64,000 nucleotides of DNA from an uncultured Oscillospiraceae bacterium (GTDB lineage: Bacteria > Bacillota > Clostridia > Oscillospirales > Acutalibacteraceae): assembly GCA_949293315.1 (NCBI GenBank), contig CASFCH010000027.1, positions 1 to 64,000 of the forward strand, in the 5' to 3' direction. How positions within the stretch are numbered: position 1 is the stretch's first letter; every line of letters starts with the position of its first letter. A program made the translations under genes and the position numbers. Positions 1-7,745 of this stretch are shown here, piece after piece. Under the pieces are notes generated by a model. That model searched no databases. It was not told the origin of the DNA and worked only from the letters and a program-made list of their open reading frames with translations.

Positions 1-112
1 CGCCGTAAGGCGACTGATGAGGTGGAAAGCCAACGGATTACAGGAACTTGCATAGCCCGCAGAATCCACCTCATCCACCGCAAGCGGTCCCCCTTCCCCT
101 CAAGGGGAAGGC
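1..112 (-). repeat. Partial ~136 bp palindromic repeat, family R1
   Basis: On the minus strand this closely matches 34516-34651. Both copies have a CTTCCCC/GGGGAAG end palindrome, then a purine-rich block ending GGTGGATGAGGTGGA, and the inverted motif CCACCTCATC near the other end. The left part is cut off by the window start. The ends of the full copy are imperfect inverted repeats of about 48 bp, which suggests a non-autonomous MITE-like element. From 113 to 345 only further CTTCCC/GGGAAG palindromes (near 130-150 and 183-202) and a terminator are seen, with no gene. Confidence 0.75.
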
Positions 113-298
113 TGTAAATGCCTGTGCAAATTTTCCCCTCGAGGGGAAGGCTTGAAAGGTCAGTACCATTAACATTAACATTGGCTTCCCTTCAAGGGAA
201 AATGTCCGCCTGCGGAGCAGGAGTTGTCACGCGGATGCACGGTCCCGCCGTATTCTATAATTTGCAACAGAACCTTTATTTTAATGGGATAAAAGGGA

Positions 299-326
299 GG
301 CCCGGATGCGGCAGTGCAGCCGGGCC
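299..326 (-). terminator. Terminator after serA
   Basis: Read on the minus strand, GGCCCGG pairs with CCGGGCC around a 14-nt loop and is followed by TCCCTTTT. It lies 20 bp past the serA stop, so it probably ends the serC-serA transcript. The T-run is short. Confidence 0.6.
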
Positions 327-345
327 TGTGTAAAATCAGCGGGCA

Positions 346-1515
346 TTAATTGTGGATCGTGCGGACTTTGATCACGCCGTCAATGGCGGCGATGGCGTCC
401 TCCGTCTCCTTGCCCACGGCCGCGTCGCAGTCGGCAATGGTGTAGGCATAGTCCTTCTTGGACTTGTTGATGAGGTTGTCGATGTTGACGCCCGCCTCCG
501 TGATGGCCGCTGTCACCTGCGAGAGCATGGTGGGGATGTTGCGGTGGATCACGCAGATGCGGCACGCGCCCGTGCGGGCCGCGGAGACGTTCGGCAGGTT
601 GACGGAGTTGGTGATATTGCCGTTTTCCAGATAATCGGCCAGCTCTCTGGCGGCCATGGCCGCGCAGTTGTCCTCGCTCTCCGGGGTGGAGGCGCCCAGG
701 TGCGGGATGGCGATCACGCCCGTCGCGCCCAGCATCTCATCCGTCGGGAAGTCGGTCACATAGGCCGCGACCTTGCCCTCGGCCAGAGCGGCCAGAATAT
801 CGGCGCTGTTGACCAGATCGCCGCGCGCGAAGTTCAGGATGCGCACGCCGTCCTTCATGGTAGCGATGGTCTCCGCGCGGACGAGGCCGCGTGTCTCATC
901 GGTGAGCGGGACATGTACGGTGATATAGTCGCAGTTTTCGAAGATCTCCTTCAGGTCGCCTGCGTGGTGGATCGTGGTGGACAGGGACCACGCCGCATCC
1001 ACGGAGAGGTACGGATCGTAGCCGTAGACCTCCATGCCCAGCGCCTCGGCGGCGTTGGCCACCAGGATGCCGATGGCGCCCAAACCGATCACGCCCAGCT
1101 TTTTGCCCTTGATCTCCGGGCCGGCAAAGGCGGACTTGCCCTTTTCCACCTGTTTGGAGACCTGATCGCCCTGCCCCTTGAGCGTCTTGCACCAGTCGAT
1201 GGCGGGGACGATCTTGCGGGAGGAGAGGAGCATCGCGCACAGCACAAGCTCCTTGACGGCGTTGGCGTTTGCGCCCGGGGTATTGAATACGGCCACGCCG
1301 TTCTCGCTCATCTTATCCACCGGGATGTTGTTGACGCCGGCGCCTGCGCGCGCGACGGCGATGGTGTTGGCGTCCAGCTCCATCTCATGCATGGAGGCGG
1401 AGCGGACGATGATCGCGTCAGGGGCGGCCAAGTCGTCCCCACAGGTGTATTTGGCCGCGTCAAAGGCGTTCAGACCGGCCTTGGAAATCTTATTGAGTGT
1501 TTTGATCTGATACAT
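346..1515 (-). CDS. serA: D-3-phosphoglycerate dehydrogenase
   Basis: Oxidises 3-phosphoglycerate to 3-phosphohydroxypyruvate with NAD, the first step of serine synthesis. The 389-residue protein has the 2-hydroxyacid dehydrogenase fold: a nucleotide-binding GLGAIG at about residue 145, the substrate/catalytic region ILNFARGDLV near 230, and the catalytic histidine in IPHLGAST near 275. A C-terminal ACT domain begins around ACRICVIHRNIP (about 315), so serine feedback is possible; the extra ASB domain of long SerA forms is absent. An AGGGAGAA ribosome binding site precedes ATG 1515. It sits 20 bp after serC and shares its promoter. Confidence 0.95.
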   Translation of the reverse strand: MYQIKTLNKISKAGLNAFDAAKYTCGDDLAAPDAIIVRSASMHEMELDANTIAVARAGAGVNNIPVDKMSENGVAVFNTPGANANAVKELVLCAMLLSSRKIVPAIDWCKTLKGQGDQVSKQVEKGKSAFAGPEIKGKKLGVIGLGAIGILVANAAEALGMEVYGYDPYLSVDAAWSLSTTIHHAGDLKEIFENCDYITVHVPLTDETRGLVRAETIATMKDGVRILNFARGDLVNSADILAALAEGKVAAYVTDFPTDEMLGATGVIAIPHLGASTPESEDNCAAMAARELADYLENGNITNSVNLPNVSAARTGACRICVIHRNIPTMLSQVTAAITEAGVNIDNLINKSKKDYAYTIADCDAAVGKETEDAIAAIDGVIKVRTIHN

Positions 1516-1535
1516 GGAACGGTTCTCCCTCTTCT

Positions 1536-2618
1536 TTACTTATTCTCAGCCTCAAACTTCTTCATGAATTCGACAAGCGCCTTCACGCCCTCGATCGGCA
1601 TGGCGTTGTAGATGGAGGCGCGCATACCGCCCACGGTGCGGTGGCCCTTCAGGTTGACAAAGCCGGCCGCTGTGGCCTCCTTGATGAACTTGGCGTTGAG
1701 CTCATCGCTGCCGGTGACAAACGGGACGTTCATCAGGGAGCGGTCCTCCTTGACGACGGTGCCGTGGAACATCTGGCTCTCGTCCAGGAAGTCATATAGC
1801 ACCTTGGCCTTGGCCTCGTTGCGTACCTTCATGGCCTCCAGGCCGCCCAGGGATTTGATCCACTCGAGCACCAGCTTGCAGATGTAAATGGTGTAGCACG
1901 GCGGCGTGTTGTAGAGGGAGTCCGCATCCGCCTGCGTCTTGTAGTCGAGCATGATGGGGGTGATATCGCGTGCGTGGCCGATCAGATCCTCGCGGATGAT
2001 GACGACCGTCAGGCCGGCCGGGGCGATATTCTTCTGCGCGCCGCCATAGATCACGCCAAATTTGGTCACATCCATCGGCTCGGACAGGAAGCAGGAGGAG
2101 ACGTCCGCCACCAGCGGGACGTTCCCGGTGTCGGGCAGCTCGTGGTACTTGGTGCCGTAGATGGTGTTGTTCATGCAGATGTAGAAATAGTCCGCATCCG
2201 GGGTAAAGGTGCTCTTGTCGAGCTTCGGGATGTAGGAGAAGGTTTTGTCCTTGGAGGAGGCGACCACATTCACCTCGCCGTAGCGGGCGGCCTCCTTGGC
2301 GGCCTTGTTGGCCCACTGGCCGGTGATGACGTAGTCGGCTTTGCCGCTGCCGTTCATCAGGTTGAGCGGAATGGCCGAGAACTGCGTGGACGCACCGCCC
2401 TGCAGGAACAGTACTTTATAGTTATCCGGGATGTTCATCAGCTCACGGAAGAGGGCCTCCGCCGACTTGATGATATCGTCAAACTCCTTGGAGCGGTGGG
2501 ACATCTCCATCACCGACTGGCCGCAGCCGTGGTAGTCGAGCATCTCCGCCGCCGCGGTCTTCAGGACCTCTTCGGGCAGCATGGACGGACCTGCTGAAAA
2601 GTTGTAAACACGAGCCAT
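1536..2618 (-). CDS. serC: Phosphoserine aminotransferase
   Basis: Converts 3-phosphohydroxypyruvate and glutamate to phosphoserine, the second step of serine synthesis. The protein starts MARVYNFSAGPSMLPEEV, the usual SerC start, and is 360 residues long, normal for this class V PLP enzyme. FLQGGASTQF (substrate/PLP contact) and the PLP-lysine region YGGAQKNIAPAG are visible. The frame stays open 44 codons upstream, but ATG 2618 is preceded by GGGAGGAAG at good spacing and matches the family start. serA follows on the same strand. No serB is seen in the window. Confidence 0.95.
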   Translation of the reverse strand: MARVYNFSAGPSMLPEEVLKTAAAEMLDYHGCGQSVMEMSHRSKEFDDIIKSAEALFRELMNIPDNYKVLFLQGGASTQFSAIPLNLMNGSGKADYVITGQWANKAAKEAARYGEVNVVASSKDKTFSYIPKLDKSTFTPDADYFYICMNNTIYGTKYHELPDTGNVPLVADVSSCFLSEPMDVTKFGVIYGGAQKNIAPAGLTVVIIREDLIGHARDITPIMLDYKTQADADSLYNTPPCYTIYICKLVLEWIKSLGGLEAMKVRNEAKAKVLYDFLDESQMFHGTVVKEDRSLMNVPFVTGSDELNAKFIKEATAAGFVNLKGHRTVGGMRASIYNAMPIEGVKALVEFMKKFEAENK

Positions 2619-2720
2619 AATCGTTCTTCCTCCCAAAAATCGTTGTGCCTCCCCGTGGCAGGAGAGGGCGGAATCGCTGCGTGGGGAACCTCCCCGCTGA
2701 AAGTTCATGCAGCAAAGACC

Positions 2721-2750
2721 ATTATATGACGGCGGGGGTTGTAAAGTCAA
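2721..2750 (-). promoter_or_regulatory. Promoter for serC-serA
   Basis: On the minus strand, TTGACT (2750-2745) and TATAAT (2726-2721) are 18 bp apart. This gives a ~100 nt leader with a GGGGAGG/TTCCCC hairpin. No T-box or known riboswitch core was recognised in the leader. Confidence 0.7.
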
Positions 2751-2893
2751 CGAATTGTTAAAAAATTAACATAAAATCGGCGTTTTAACAGGAAATAAGA
2801 GGATAAATTGTGCATATTTTTAACGAATTGCCGCTCGGTTCTCCGGCGGACTACAAGCGCGATCCGCGTCCCGGCCAAAGAAAAAATTGGTGG

Positions 2894-2922
2894 TTGTACC
2901 TTTTGGGAATTTATTATATAAT
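2894..2922 (+). promoter_or_regulatory. Promoter for the hydrogenase operon
   Basis: TTGTAC (2894-2899), a 17 bp spacer and TATAAT (2917-2922), about 75 bp before the first gene of the hydrogenase cluster. It is divergent from the serC promoter. Confidence 0.7.
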
Positions 2923-2998
2923 AGATTCCATAAAAAACAATTTAATTCAGCGTAAAGATTGTTAAAATTTTCTCAACAGGACGGATGGAGGAGTCAAG

Positions 2999-3346
2999 AT
3001 GAAAGTTTCCGAGATTCGAGAGCTGCTCGACGCCGAGTTCGCGTGCGGGGAGGCCTACGCAGACCGCGAGGTCCACAGCGCCTGCGGGAGCGATATGATG
3101 AGCGATGTGCTCGCCTACGTCAAAAATCAGGCGGTGCTGCTGACGGGGCTCGTCAACCCTCAGGTGATCCGCACGGCGGACATGATGGATATGAAGTGCA
3201 TCGTTCTGGTGCGCGGGAAGAAGCCGAGCGAGGACATGATCCGGCTCGCCGACGAGTACGAGATCGCCCTGCTCACCACACAGCGTGAGATGTTCACGGC
3301 CTGCGGGATTCTGTACAGCAAGGGGCTGCGCGGGAGGCAGGGCTGA
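2999..3346 (+). CDS. DRTGG-domain-like protein
   Basis: 115-residue protein starting MKVSEIRELLDAEFACG, with a hydrophobic core like DRTGG-type ligand-binding domains (residues ~60-105: VIRTADMMDMKCIVLVRG, then EIALLTTQREMF). Such small proteins recur in clostridial [FeFe]-hydrogenase operons, and a second one lies at 5146-5472. The function is unknown; sensing a nucleotide or redox state for the neighbouring ATPase and HydS is an inference from context. ATG 2999 follows GGAGGAG. It is the first gene of the operon, and its stop is 1 nt before the next ATG. Confidence 0.75.
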   Translation: MKVSEIRELLDAEFACGEAYADREVHSACGSDMMSDVLAYVKNQAVLLTGLVNPQVIRTADMMDMKCIVLVRGKKPSEDMIRLADEYEIALLTTQREMFTACGILYSKGLRGRQG

Positions 3347-3347
3347 G

Positions 3348-3779
3348 ATGAACAGTGTCAATCTGCATTACGAGGTGCCGGGGGACGATTTTACCCGAGC
3401 GGGGGAGGCCTCCGGCAAGGTGAAGAATACGCTCAAGGAGCTGGGAATGCCCGCCGATCTGGTGCGCAATGTGTCCATCGCCATGTATGAGGGAGAAATC
3501 AACATGGTCATCCACGCCGGCGGCGGGGAGGCGGACATCGTCATTGAACCGCAGCATGTGGCGGTGACGCTGACCGATCACGGCCCCGGGATCCCCGACG
3601 TCTCTCTGGCGATGAAGGAGGGGTACTCCACCGCGCCGGACAACGTGCGCAATCTGGGCTTTGGCGCGGGGATGGGCCTGCCGAACATGAAGAAGTACGC
3701 CGATGAGATGGAGATTGAGACCCAGGTGGACGTCGGGACGACGATCCGGCTTGGATTTCATGTGCCGGCCGCCCCGTGA
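3348..3779 (+). CDS. Anti-sigma-factor-type ATP-binding protein
   Basis: 143 residues with a GHKL/HATPase_c_2 fold like serine-protein kinases of the RsbW/SpoIIAB group: helix NVSIAMYEGEINMVIHA (N-box region, ~residues 42-58), LTDHGPGIPDV (G1 box, ~78-88) and GFGAGMGLPNMKKYADE (G2 box, ~105-121). No transmembrane or sensor domain is present. In hydrogenase operons such ATPases are thought to be part of a redox signalling module; the partner is not known. The start ATG 3348 follows the previous stop directly, so the two genes are translationally coupled. Confidence 0.8.
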   Translation: MNSVNLHYEVPGDDFTRAGEASGKVKNTLKELGMPADLVRNVSIAMYEGEINMVIHAGGGEADIVIEPQHVAVTLTDHGPGIPDVSLAMKEGYSTAPDNVRNLGFGAGMGLPNMKKYADEMEIETQVDVGTTIRLGFHVPAAP

Positions 3780-3830
3780 GCGCCGGCCGGCGGACCCGGT
3801 ACGTAGAGATCCCGGGGAGAGAAAAACCTG

Positions 3831-5159
3831 TTGGAAGGTGAAAGAGTGGATGCTTTTTTTCATTCCGTGCGTCTGGATGAGGAGAAGTGCGAGGGCTGCA
3901 TCAACTGCGTCAAGCGCTGCCCCACGCAGGCGATCCGCGTCCGCAACGGAAAGGCGAGCATTATCTCGGAGCTGTGCATCGACTGCGGCGAGTGCATCCG
4001 CATCTGCCCGCACCACGCGAAGTATGCACAGGCCGATCCCTTTAATATTATTTTAAATTACAAATACCGTGTGGCACTGCCGGCCCCCACGCTCTATGGG
4101 CAGTTCAATAACCTGGATGATCCGGACTATGTCCTCTCCGGGCTCAAAAATATGGGCTTTGACGATGTGTTTGAGGTTTCCGCGGCGGCGGAGCTCGTCT
4201 CCGCGGCGACGCGTGAAATGATGAACAGCGGCAAACTGAAAAAGCCGGTGATCTCCTCCGCATGCCCGGCGGTGTGCCGGTTGATCCGCATCCGGTTCCC
4301 CAAGCTGATCCCGAATGTGCTCGACCTCCACTCCCCCATGGAGGAGGCGGGGCGTCTGGCGCGGGAGAAGGCCGTGCGGGAGACGGGGCTCAGTCCGGAG
4401 GAGATCGGCGTGTTTTTTATCACGCCCTGCCCGGCGAAGATCACCGCGATCAAGGCGCCCATCCGCAGCGAAAAGTCCAACGTGGACGGCGCCATTCCGA
4501 TCAAGCTGATCTATCCCGTGCTGCTCAAGCAGATGGAGAAGCTCGAGCGCCCGCCGGAGCGGCTGAAAAATTCCGGGATCATCGGCGTGAGCTGGGCCGG
4601 CAGCGGCGGGGAGTCCGCGGCGCTGATGCGCGACCGCTATCTGGCGGCCGACGGGATCGAAAACGTGATCAATGTCCTGGAGGAGCTGGAGGACGAGAAG
4701 CTCAACGAGCTGGACTTTATTGAACTCAACGCCTGCTCCGGCGGATGCGTGGGCGGCGTGCTGACGGTGGAGAATCCGTACGTGGCCCGGGCCAGGCTCC
4801 AGAAGCTGCGGCAGTACATGCCTGTCTCCTGCAACCGGCTGGAGGCCGGCATCCCCGCGCAGATGCACGCGGAAAAGCAGCTGGAGGCCTATGACGTGAT
4901 GCGCCTGGCCGATAATCTGAACGACGCCATGGAGCGGCTCAACCGGCTCAACGAGATTCACGCACGGCTGCCGGGGCTTGACTGCGGTGTGTGCGGGGCG
5001 CCCTCCTGCCGGTCGCTGGCGGAGGATATCGTGCGCGGTGCGGCCACGATCGAGGACTGTGTGTTCACCGCGCGCGAGGAATTTGAGGCGCGGGGCCGCG
5101 AGGGATACATACCGGCTCCGTTCCGGAAAGCGGAGGAGGAAAAGCATGAGGGTAAGTGA
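3831..5159 (+). CDS. HydS-like (sensory-type) [FeFe] hydrogenase
   Basis: 442-residue iron-sulfur protein. The N-terminus has two 4Fe-4S motifs (CEGCINCVKRCP and CIDCGECIRICP, ~residues 20-62), followed by an H-cluster domain and a C-terminal CxxC...C cluster (CGVCGAPSC, ~385). The H-cluster motifs are SSACPAV, TPCPAK and ACSGGCVGG. In the first, alanine replaces the proton-relay cysteine of catalytic enzymes, and the last lacks the usual GGGQP. Both changes fit sensory or low-activity hydrogenases rather than bulk H2 production. No PAS domain is seen. TTG 3831 follows GGGGAG; GTG 3846 after GGAAGGTG is an equally good start. The end overlaps the next gene by 14 nt. Confidence 0.85.
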   Translation: MEGERVDAFFHSVRLDEEKCEGCINCVKRCPTQAIRVRNGKASIISELCIDCGECIRICPHHAKYAQADPFNIILNYKYRVALPAPTLYGQFNNLDDPDYVLSGLKNMGFDDVFEVSAAAELVSAATREMMNSGKLKKPVISSACPAVCRLIRIRFPKLIPNVLDLHSPMEEAGRLAREKAVRETGLSPEEIGVFFITPCPAKITAIKAPIRSEKSNVDGAIPIKLIYPVLLKQMEKLERPPERLKNSGIIGVSWAGSGGESAALMRDRYLAADGIENVINVLEELEDEKLNELDFIELNACSGGCVGGVLTVENPYVARARLQKLRQYMPVSCNRLEAGIPAQMHAEKQLEAYDVMRLADNLNDAMERLNRLNEIHARLPGLDCGVCGAPSCRSLAEDIVRGAATIEDCVFTAREEFEARGREGYIPAPFRKAEEEKHEGK

Positions 5160-5472
5160 ACTGGCGGATAAGCTGGGCTGGAAACGCGCGTGCGGCGAAG
5201 GGGAAGGCGAAGCGAACGGCTGCTACTGCGGCGATCTGCTCAGCTGGGTGATGGCCAAGGCGCCGGCGGGCAGTGTGTGGCTGACGGTGATGGGGAATGT
5301 CAACTGTGTGGCGGTGGCCTCCCTGCGCGATCTGGCCTGTGTGGTGATTACGGAGGGCGCGCCCCTCGACGAGGCCGCGCTGGCCCGCGCGCAGCAGCAG
5401 GGTGTGACGATCTATACGTCGGATCGCAGCACCTACGACTGTGCGGCGGCAGTCAGCGGGATCATCGGATGA
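5146..5472 (+). CDS. DRTGG-domain-like protein, second copy
   Basis: 108 residues (MRVSELADKLGWKRACGEG...). It has the same layout as the protein at 2999: a short N-terminal helix, then a beta-alpha domain (MGNVNCVAVASLRDLACVVITEGA, in two parts at ~45-68) and a C-terminal segment GVTIYTSDRSTYDCA. The function is unknown. It overlaps the end of the HydS-like gene, and its TGA overlaps the next ATG (ATGA), so it is tightly co-translated. ATG 5146 follows GGAGGA. Confidence 0.72.
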   Translation: MRVSELADKLGWKRACGEGEGEANGCYCGDLLSWVMAKAPAGSVWLTVMGNVNCVAVASLRDLACVVITEGAPLDEAALARAQQQGVTIYTSDRSTYDCAAAVSGIIG

Positions 5473-6185
5473 AATACCGGTACGATTTTCACCTGCACTC
5501 CTGCCTTTCCCCGTGCGGGGACAACGACATGACGCCGTATAATCTGGTGAACATGGCCAAGGTCATGGGGCTGGACGCTATTGCTCTCACCGATCACAAC
5601 ACCGCCCTCAACTGCCCGGCGGCCGTCAAGGCCGGGGAGGAGGCCGGGATTCTGGTGCTGCCGGGGATGGAGCTGTGTGTCAGCGAAGAGGCGCACATCG
5701 TCTGCCTGTTTGGGGAGACGGAGGCGGCGCTGGAATTCTCCCGCTATGTGGAGGAGCGCATCCCCGATATCCCGAACCGGCCGGAGATTTTCGGCGAGCA
5801 GCGGATCATGGACGGCGAAGACCGCGTCACGGGCCTGTATGATAAGCTGCTGCTCACGGCGGCGGAGATCAGCGTGGAGGAGGTCCATGGGCTCGTGGCC
5901 GCCTATGGCGGCGTCTGCTATCCGGCCCACATCGATCGGGACTCGTACAGTGTGATCTCCGCACTTGGCAATTTTTCCGAAGGATGGGGGTTTACGGCGG
6001 CCGAGATGACGCGCGATGCGGATGAGCAGGCGTACCTGGACCGCTATCCGGCGCTCGCGGGATTGCAGATAATGCGCAGCTCGGATGCGCATTATCTGGA
6101 ACAGATCGGGTGTGCCGGGGGAGAAATGGAGTTAAAGTGTCTCAAATGGGAAACCATTGTGCACAGTCTGACAAAAAACAGTTGA
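5469..6185 (+). CDS. PHP-domain metal-dependent phosphoesterase
   Basis: 238-residue PHP protein. FHLHSCLSPCG (~residues 6-16), ALTDHNT (~42-48), the glutamate in GMELCVSEEAH (~70-80), YPAHIDRDS (~155) and the final SSDAHYLEQIG (~208) carry the metal ligands of the family. The substrate is unknown; PHP phosphoesterases of this size hydrolyse small phosphorylated molecules. The gene is part of the conserved sensor block of clostridial hydrogenase operons, so a nucleotide-signal role is possible but not shown. It starts inside the previous stop (ATGA). Confidence 0.85.
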   Translation: MKYRYDFHLHSCLSPCGDNDMTPYNLVNMAKVMGLDAIALTDHNTALNCPAAVKAGEEAGILVLPGMELCVSEEAHIVCLFGETEAALEFSRYVEERIPDIPNRPEIFGEQRIMDGEDRVTGLYDKLLLTAAEISVEEVHGLVAAYGGVCYPAHIDRDSYSVISALGNFSEGWGFTAAEMTRDADEQAYLDRYPALAGLQIMRSSDAHYLEQIGCAGGEMELKCLKWETIVHSLTKNS

Positions 6186-6242
6186 AGTTTTTAGGAAAAC
6201 CGTAAAAAGCGCGTAAATCGCGTGGATTTTCACACCGGTTTC

Positions 6243-6251
6243 TGCTATAAT
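6243..6251 (+). promoter_or_regulatory. Internal promoter before the hydC-like gene
   Basis: An extended -10 element TGCTATAAT lies about 50 bp before the NuoE-like start; the -35 is weak (TGGATT). It would let the catalytic subunits be transcribed apart from the upstream sensor block. Confidence 0.5.
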
Positions 6252-6299
6252 TATGAAATATTCGGGCATTTGCACCGTTTATACAGGGAGGAAAAATAT

Positions 6300-6803
6300 A
6301 TGCTCAAAAAAATCAGCAAAATCCCCTTCAAGGGCACCCGGGAACAGGAGCAGGAGCTCAAGGGCGTCATTGAGGAGAGCAAGCATGACAAGAGCCTGCT
6401 GATGCATGTCATGCAGGAGGCGCAGCGCATCTACGGCTATCTGCCGTTTGAGGTGCAGGTCATGATCGCGGACGGGATGGGCGTCCCGCTGGAAAAGGTG
6501 TACGGCGTATCCACGTTCTACGCGCAGTTCGCCCTCTCCCCCAAGGGGAAGTACGATATCTCCGTCTGCCTCGGCACGGCCTGCTACGTCAAGGGCGCGC
6601 AGGAGGTGCTCGACCGCGTGTGTGAAAGGCTCGGCATTGAGCCGGAGGAGTGCACGCAGGATGCGGCCTTTTCCGTCACGGCGTGCCGCTGCGTTGGCGC
6701 CTGCGGGCTTGCGCCCGTTCTGATGGTCAACGGCGAGGTGTACGGCAAGGTGACGGTGGACGACGTGGACACGATCCTAGACAAATATCTGGCTGAGGTA
6801 TGA
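6300..6803 (+). CDS. hydC: NuoE-like hydrogenase subunit, [2Fe-2S] (HydC type)
   Basis: 167-residue thioredoxin-like ferredoxin subunit. It has an N-terminal helical bundle (about 1-75, with FKGTREQEQELKGVIE and YGVSTFYAQFALSP) and a thioredoxin-like domain with the four cluster cysteines in CLGTACYVKG (~90) and CRCVGACG (~127). In trimeric hydrogenases it passes electrons between the NuoF-like and HydA subunits. ATG 6300 follows GGGAGGAAAAAT; the frame extends upstream, but that part shows no family similarity. The next gene starts 3 nt after the stop. Confidence 0.92.
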   Translation: MLKKISKIPFKGTREQEQELKGVIEESKHDKSLLMHVMQEAQRIYGYLPFEVQVMIADGMGVPLEKVYGVSTFYAQFALSPKGKYDISVCLGTACYVKGAQEVLDRVCERLGIEPEECTQDAAFSVTACRCVGACGLAPVLMVNGEVYGKVTVDDVDTILDKYLAEV

Positions 6804-6806
6804 TCC

Positions 6807-7370
6807 ATGCGTGAGTTATCGCTCAACGTGCTCGACATTGTGCAGAACTCCGTCTCCGCCGGGGCGTCCCTGATCGAAATTACGGTCACGGAGACGGCGG
6901 ATCGGGTCATGACGATCCGCATCGCCGATAACGGATGCGGGATGGATGCGCAGCAGCTGCGGTCGGTGAGCGATCCGTTTTACACCACCCGGACCACGCG
7001 GAAGGTCGGCATGGGGATCCCCCTCTACCGGCTGGCGGCGGAGCAGACGGGCGGCGAAGTGCGGATCGAATCCCAAAAGGGAGCGGGCACGTGTGTGACG
7101 GCCGTGTTCCACACGGACAGCATTGACTGCGCCCCCCTTGGGGACATGGCGTCCACGATGTGCGTGCTCATCGGCGCCAACAGCGGCGTGGACTTTGTAT
7201 ATACCCACACGGCGTGCGGCGGATCCTTTGTGCTCGATACGCGCCGGCTGCGCGAGCTGATGCAGGGTGTGCCGCTGAGTGAACCGGATGTTTTGAATTG
7301 GATCCGGGATTATATTCGGGAACAGACAGAAATGATAGGCGGAGGTGCGCTGAATTTTGAAAACGATTGA
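6807..7370 (+). CDS. GHKL-family ATP-binding protein
   Basis: 187 residues with a histidine-kinase-type ATPase domain: N-box LNVLDIVQNSVSAGA (~6-20), G1 box IADNGCGMD (~39-47), F-box SDPFYTTR (~56-63) and G2 box VGMGIPLYRL (~67-76). No dimerisation histidine or sensor domain is seen, so it is not a classical two-component kinase. The C-terminal ~80 residues are unassigned. Similar ATPases sit between the HydC- and HydB-type genes in many clostridial operons. Its 3' end overlaps the next gene by 14 nt. Confidence 0.82.
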   Translation: MRELSLNVLDIVQNSVSAGASLIEITVTETADRVMTIRIADNGCGMDAQQLRSVSDPFYTTRTTRKVGMGIPLYRLAAEQTGGEVRIESQKGAGTCVTAVFHTDSIDCAPLGDMASTMCVLIGANSGVDFVYTHTACGGSFVLDTRRLRELMQGVPLSEPDVLNWIRDYIREQTEMIGGGALNFEND

Positions 7371-7728
7371 AGAACTGATGGCGATCAAGAATAAGACGCT
7401 CGAGAAGATGACGGTGCGCGAGGATCAGTCCGGCTTTACGCGCGTAGTCGTCGGCATGGCGACGTGCGGGATTGCGGCCGGCGCGCGCCCGGTGATGAAC
7501 GCTTTTGTCGATGAGATCGAGAAGCGACATCTGCAGAATGTGACCGTCTCCCAGACGGGGTGCATCGGCATGTGCCAGTTTGAACCGATCGTCGAGGTCT
7601 TTGAGCCCGGGAAGGAAAAGGTTACATACGTCCTCATGAATGAGGAGAAGGCGAGAAAAGTAGTAGTCGACCACCTCGTAAACGGCGTGCCCGTCAAAGA
7701 GTATACCGTCGGCGCTGCGACCAAATAA
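7357..7728 (+). CDS. Thioredoxin-like [2Fe-2S] ferredoxin
   Basis: 123-residue protein with the (2Fe-2S) thioredoxin-like fold: cysteines in GMATCGIAAGA (~35-45) and QTGCIGMCQFEP (~66-77). It is typical of the small ferredoxin found between NuoE- and NuoF-like genes of multimeric [FeFe] hydrogenases. An electron-carrier or accessory role is likely. The start is TTG 7357 with GGAGG 11 nt upstream, overlapping the previous gene. Confidence 0.85.
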   Translation: MKTIEELMAIKNKTLEKMTVREDQSGFTRVVVGMATCGIAAGARPVMNAFVDEIEKRHLQNVTVSQTGCIGMCQFEPIVEVFEPGKEKVTYVLMNEEKARKVVVDHLVNGVPVKEYTVGAATK

Positions 7729-7745
7729 GCGAGGAGGAAAAATAT

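Noticed and set aside
118-333. 71-codon ORF beside the first repeat
   Set aside because: It lies over palindromic repeats and a terminator, with no ribosome binding site.
2619-2715. T-box or serine riboswitch in the serC leader
   Set aside because: A small hairpin is present but no T-box core sequence or terminator pair was seen.
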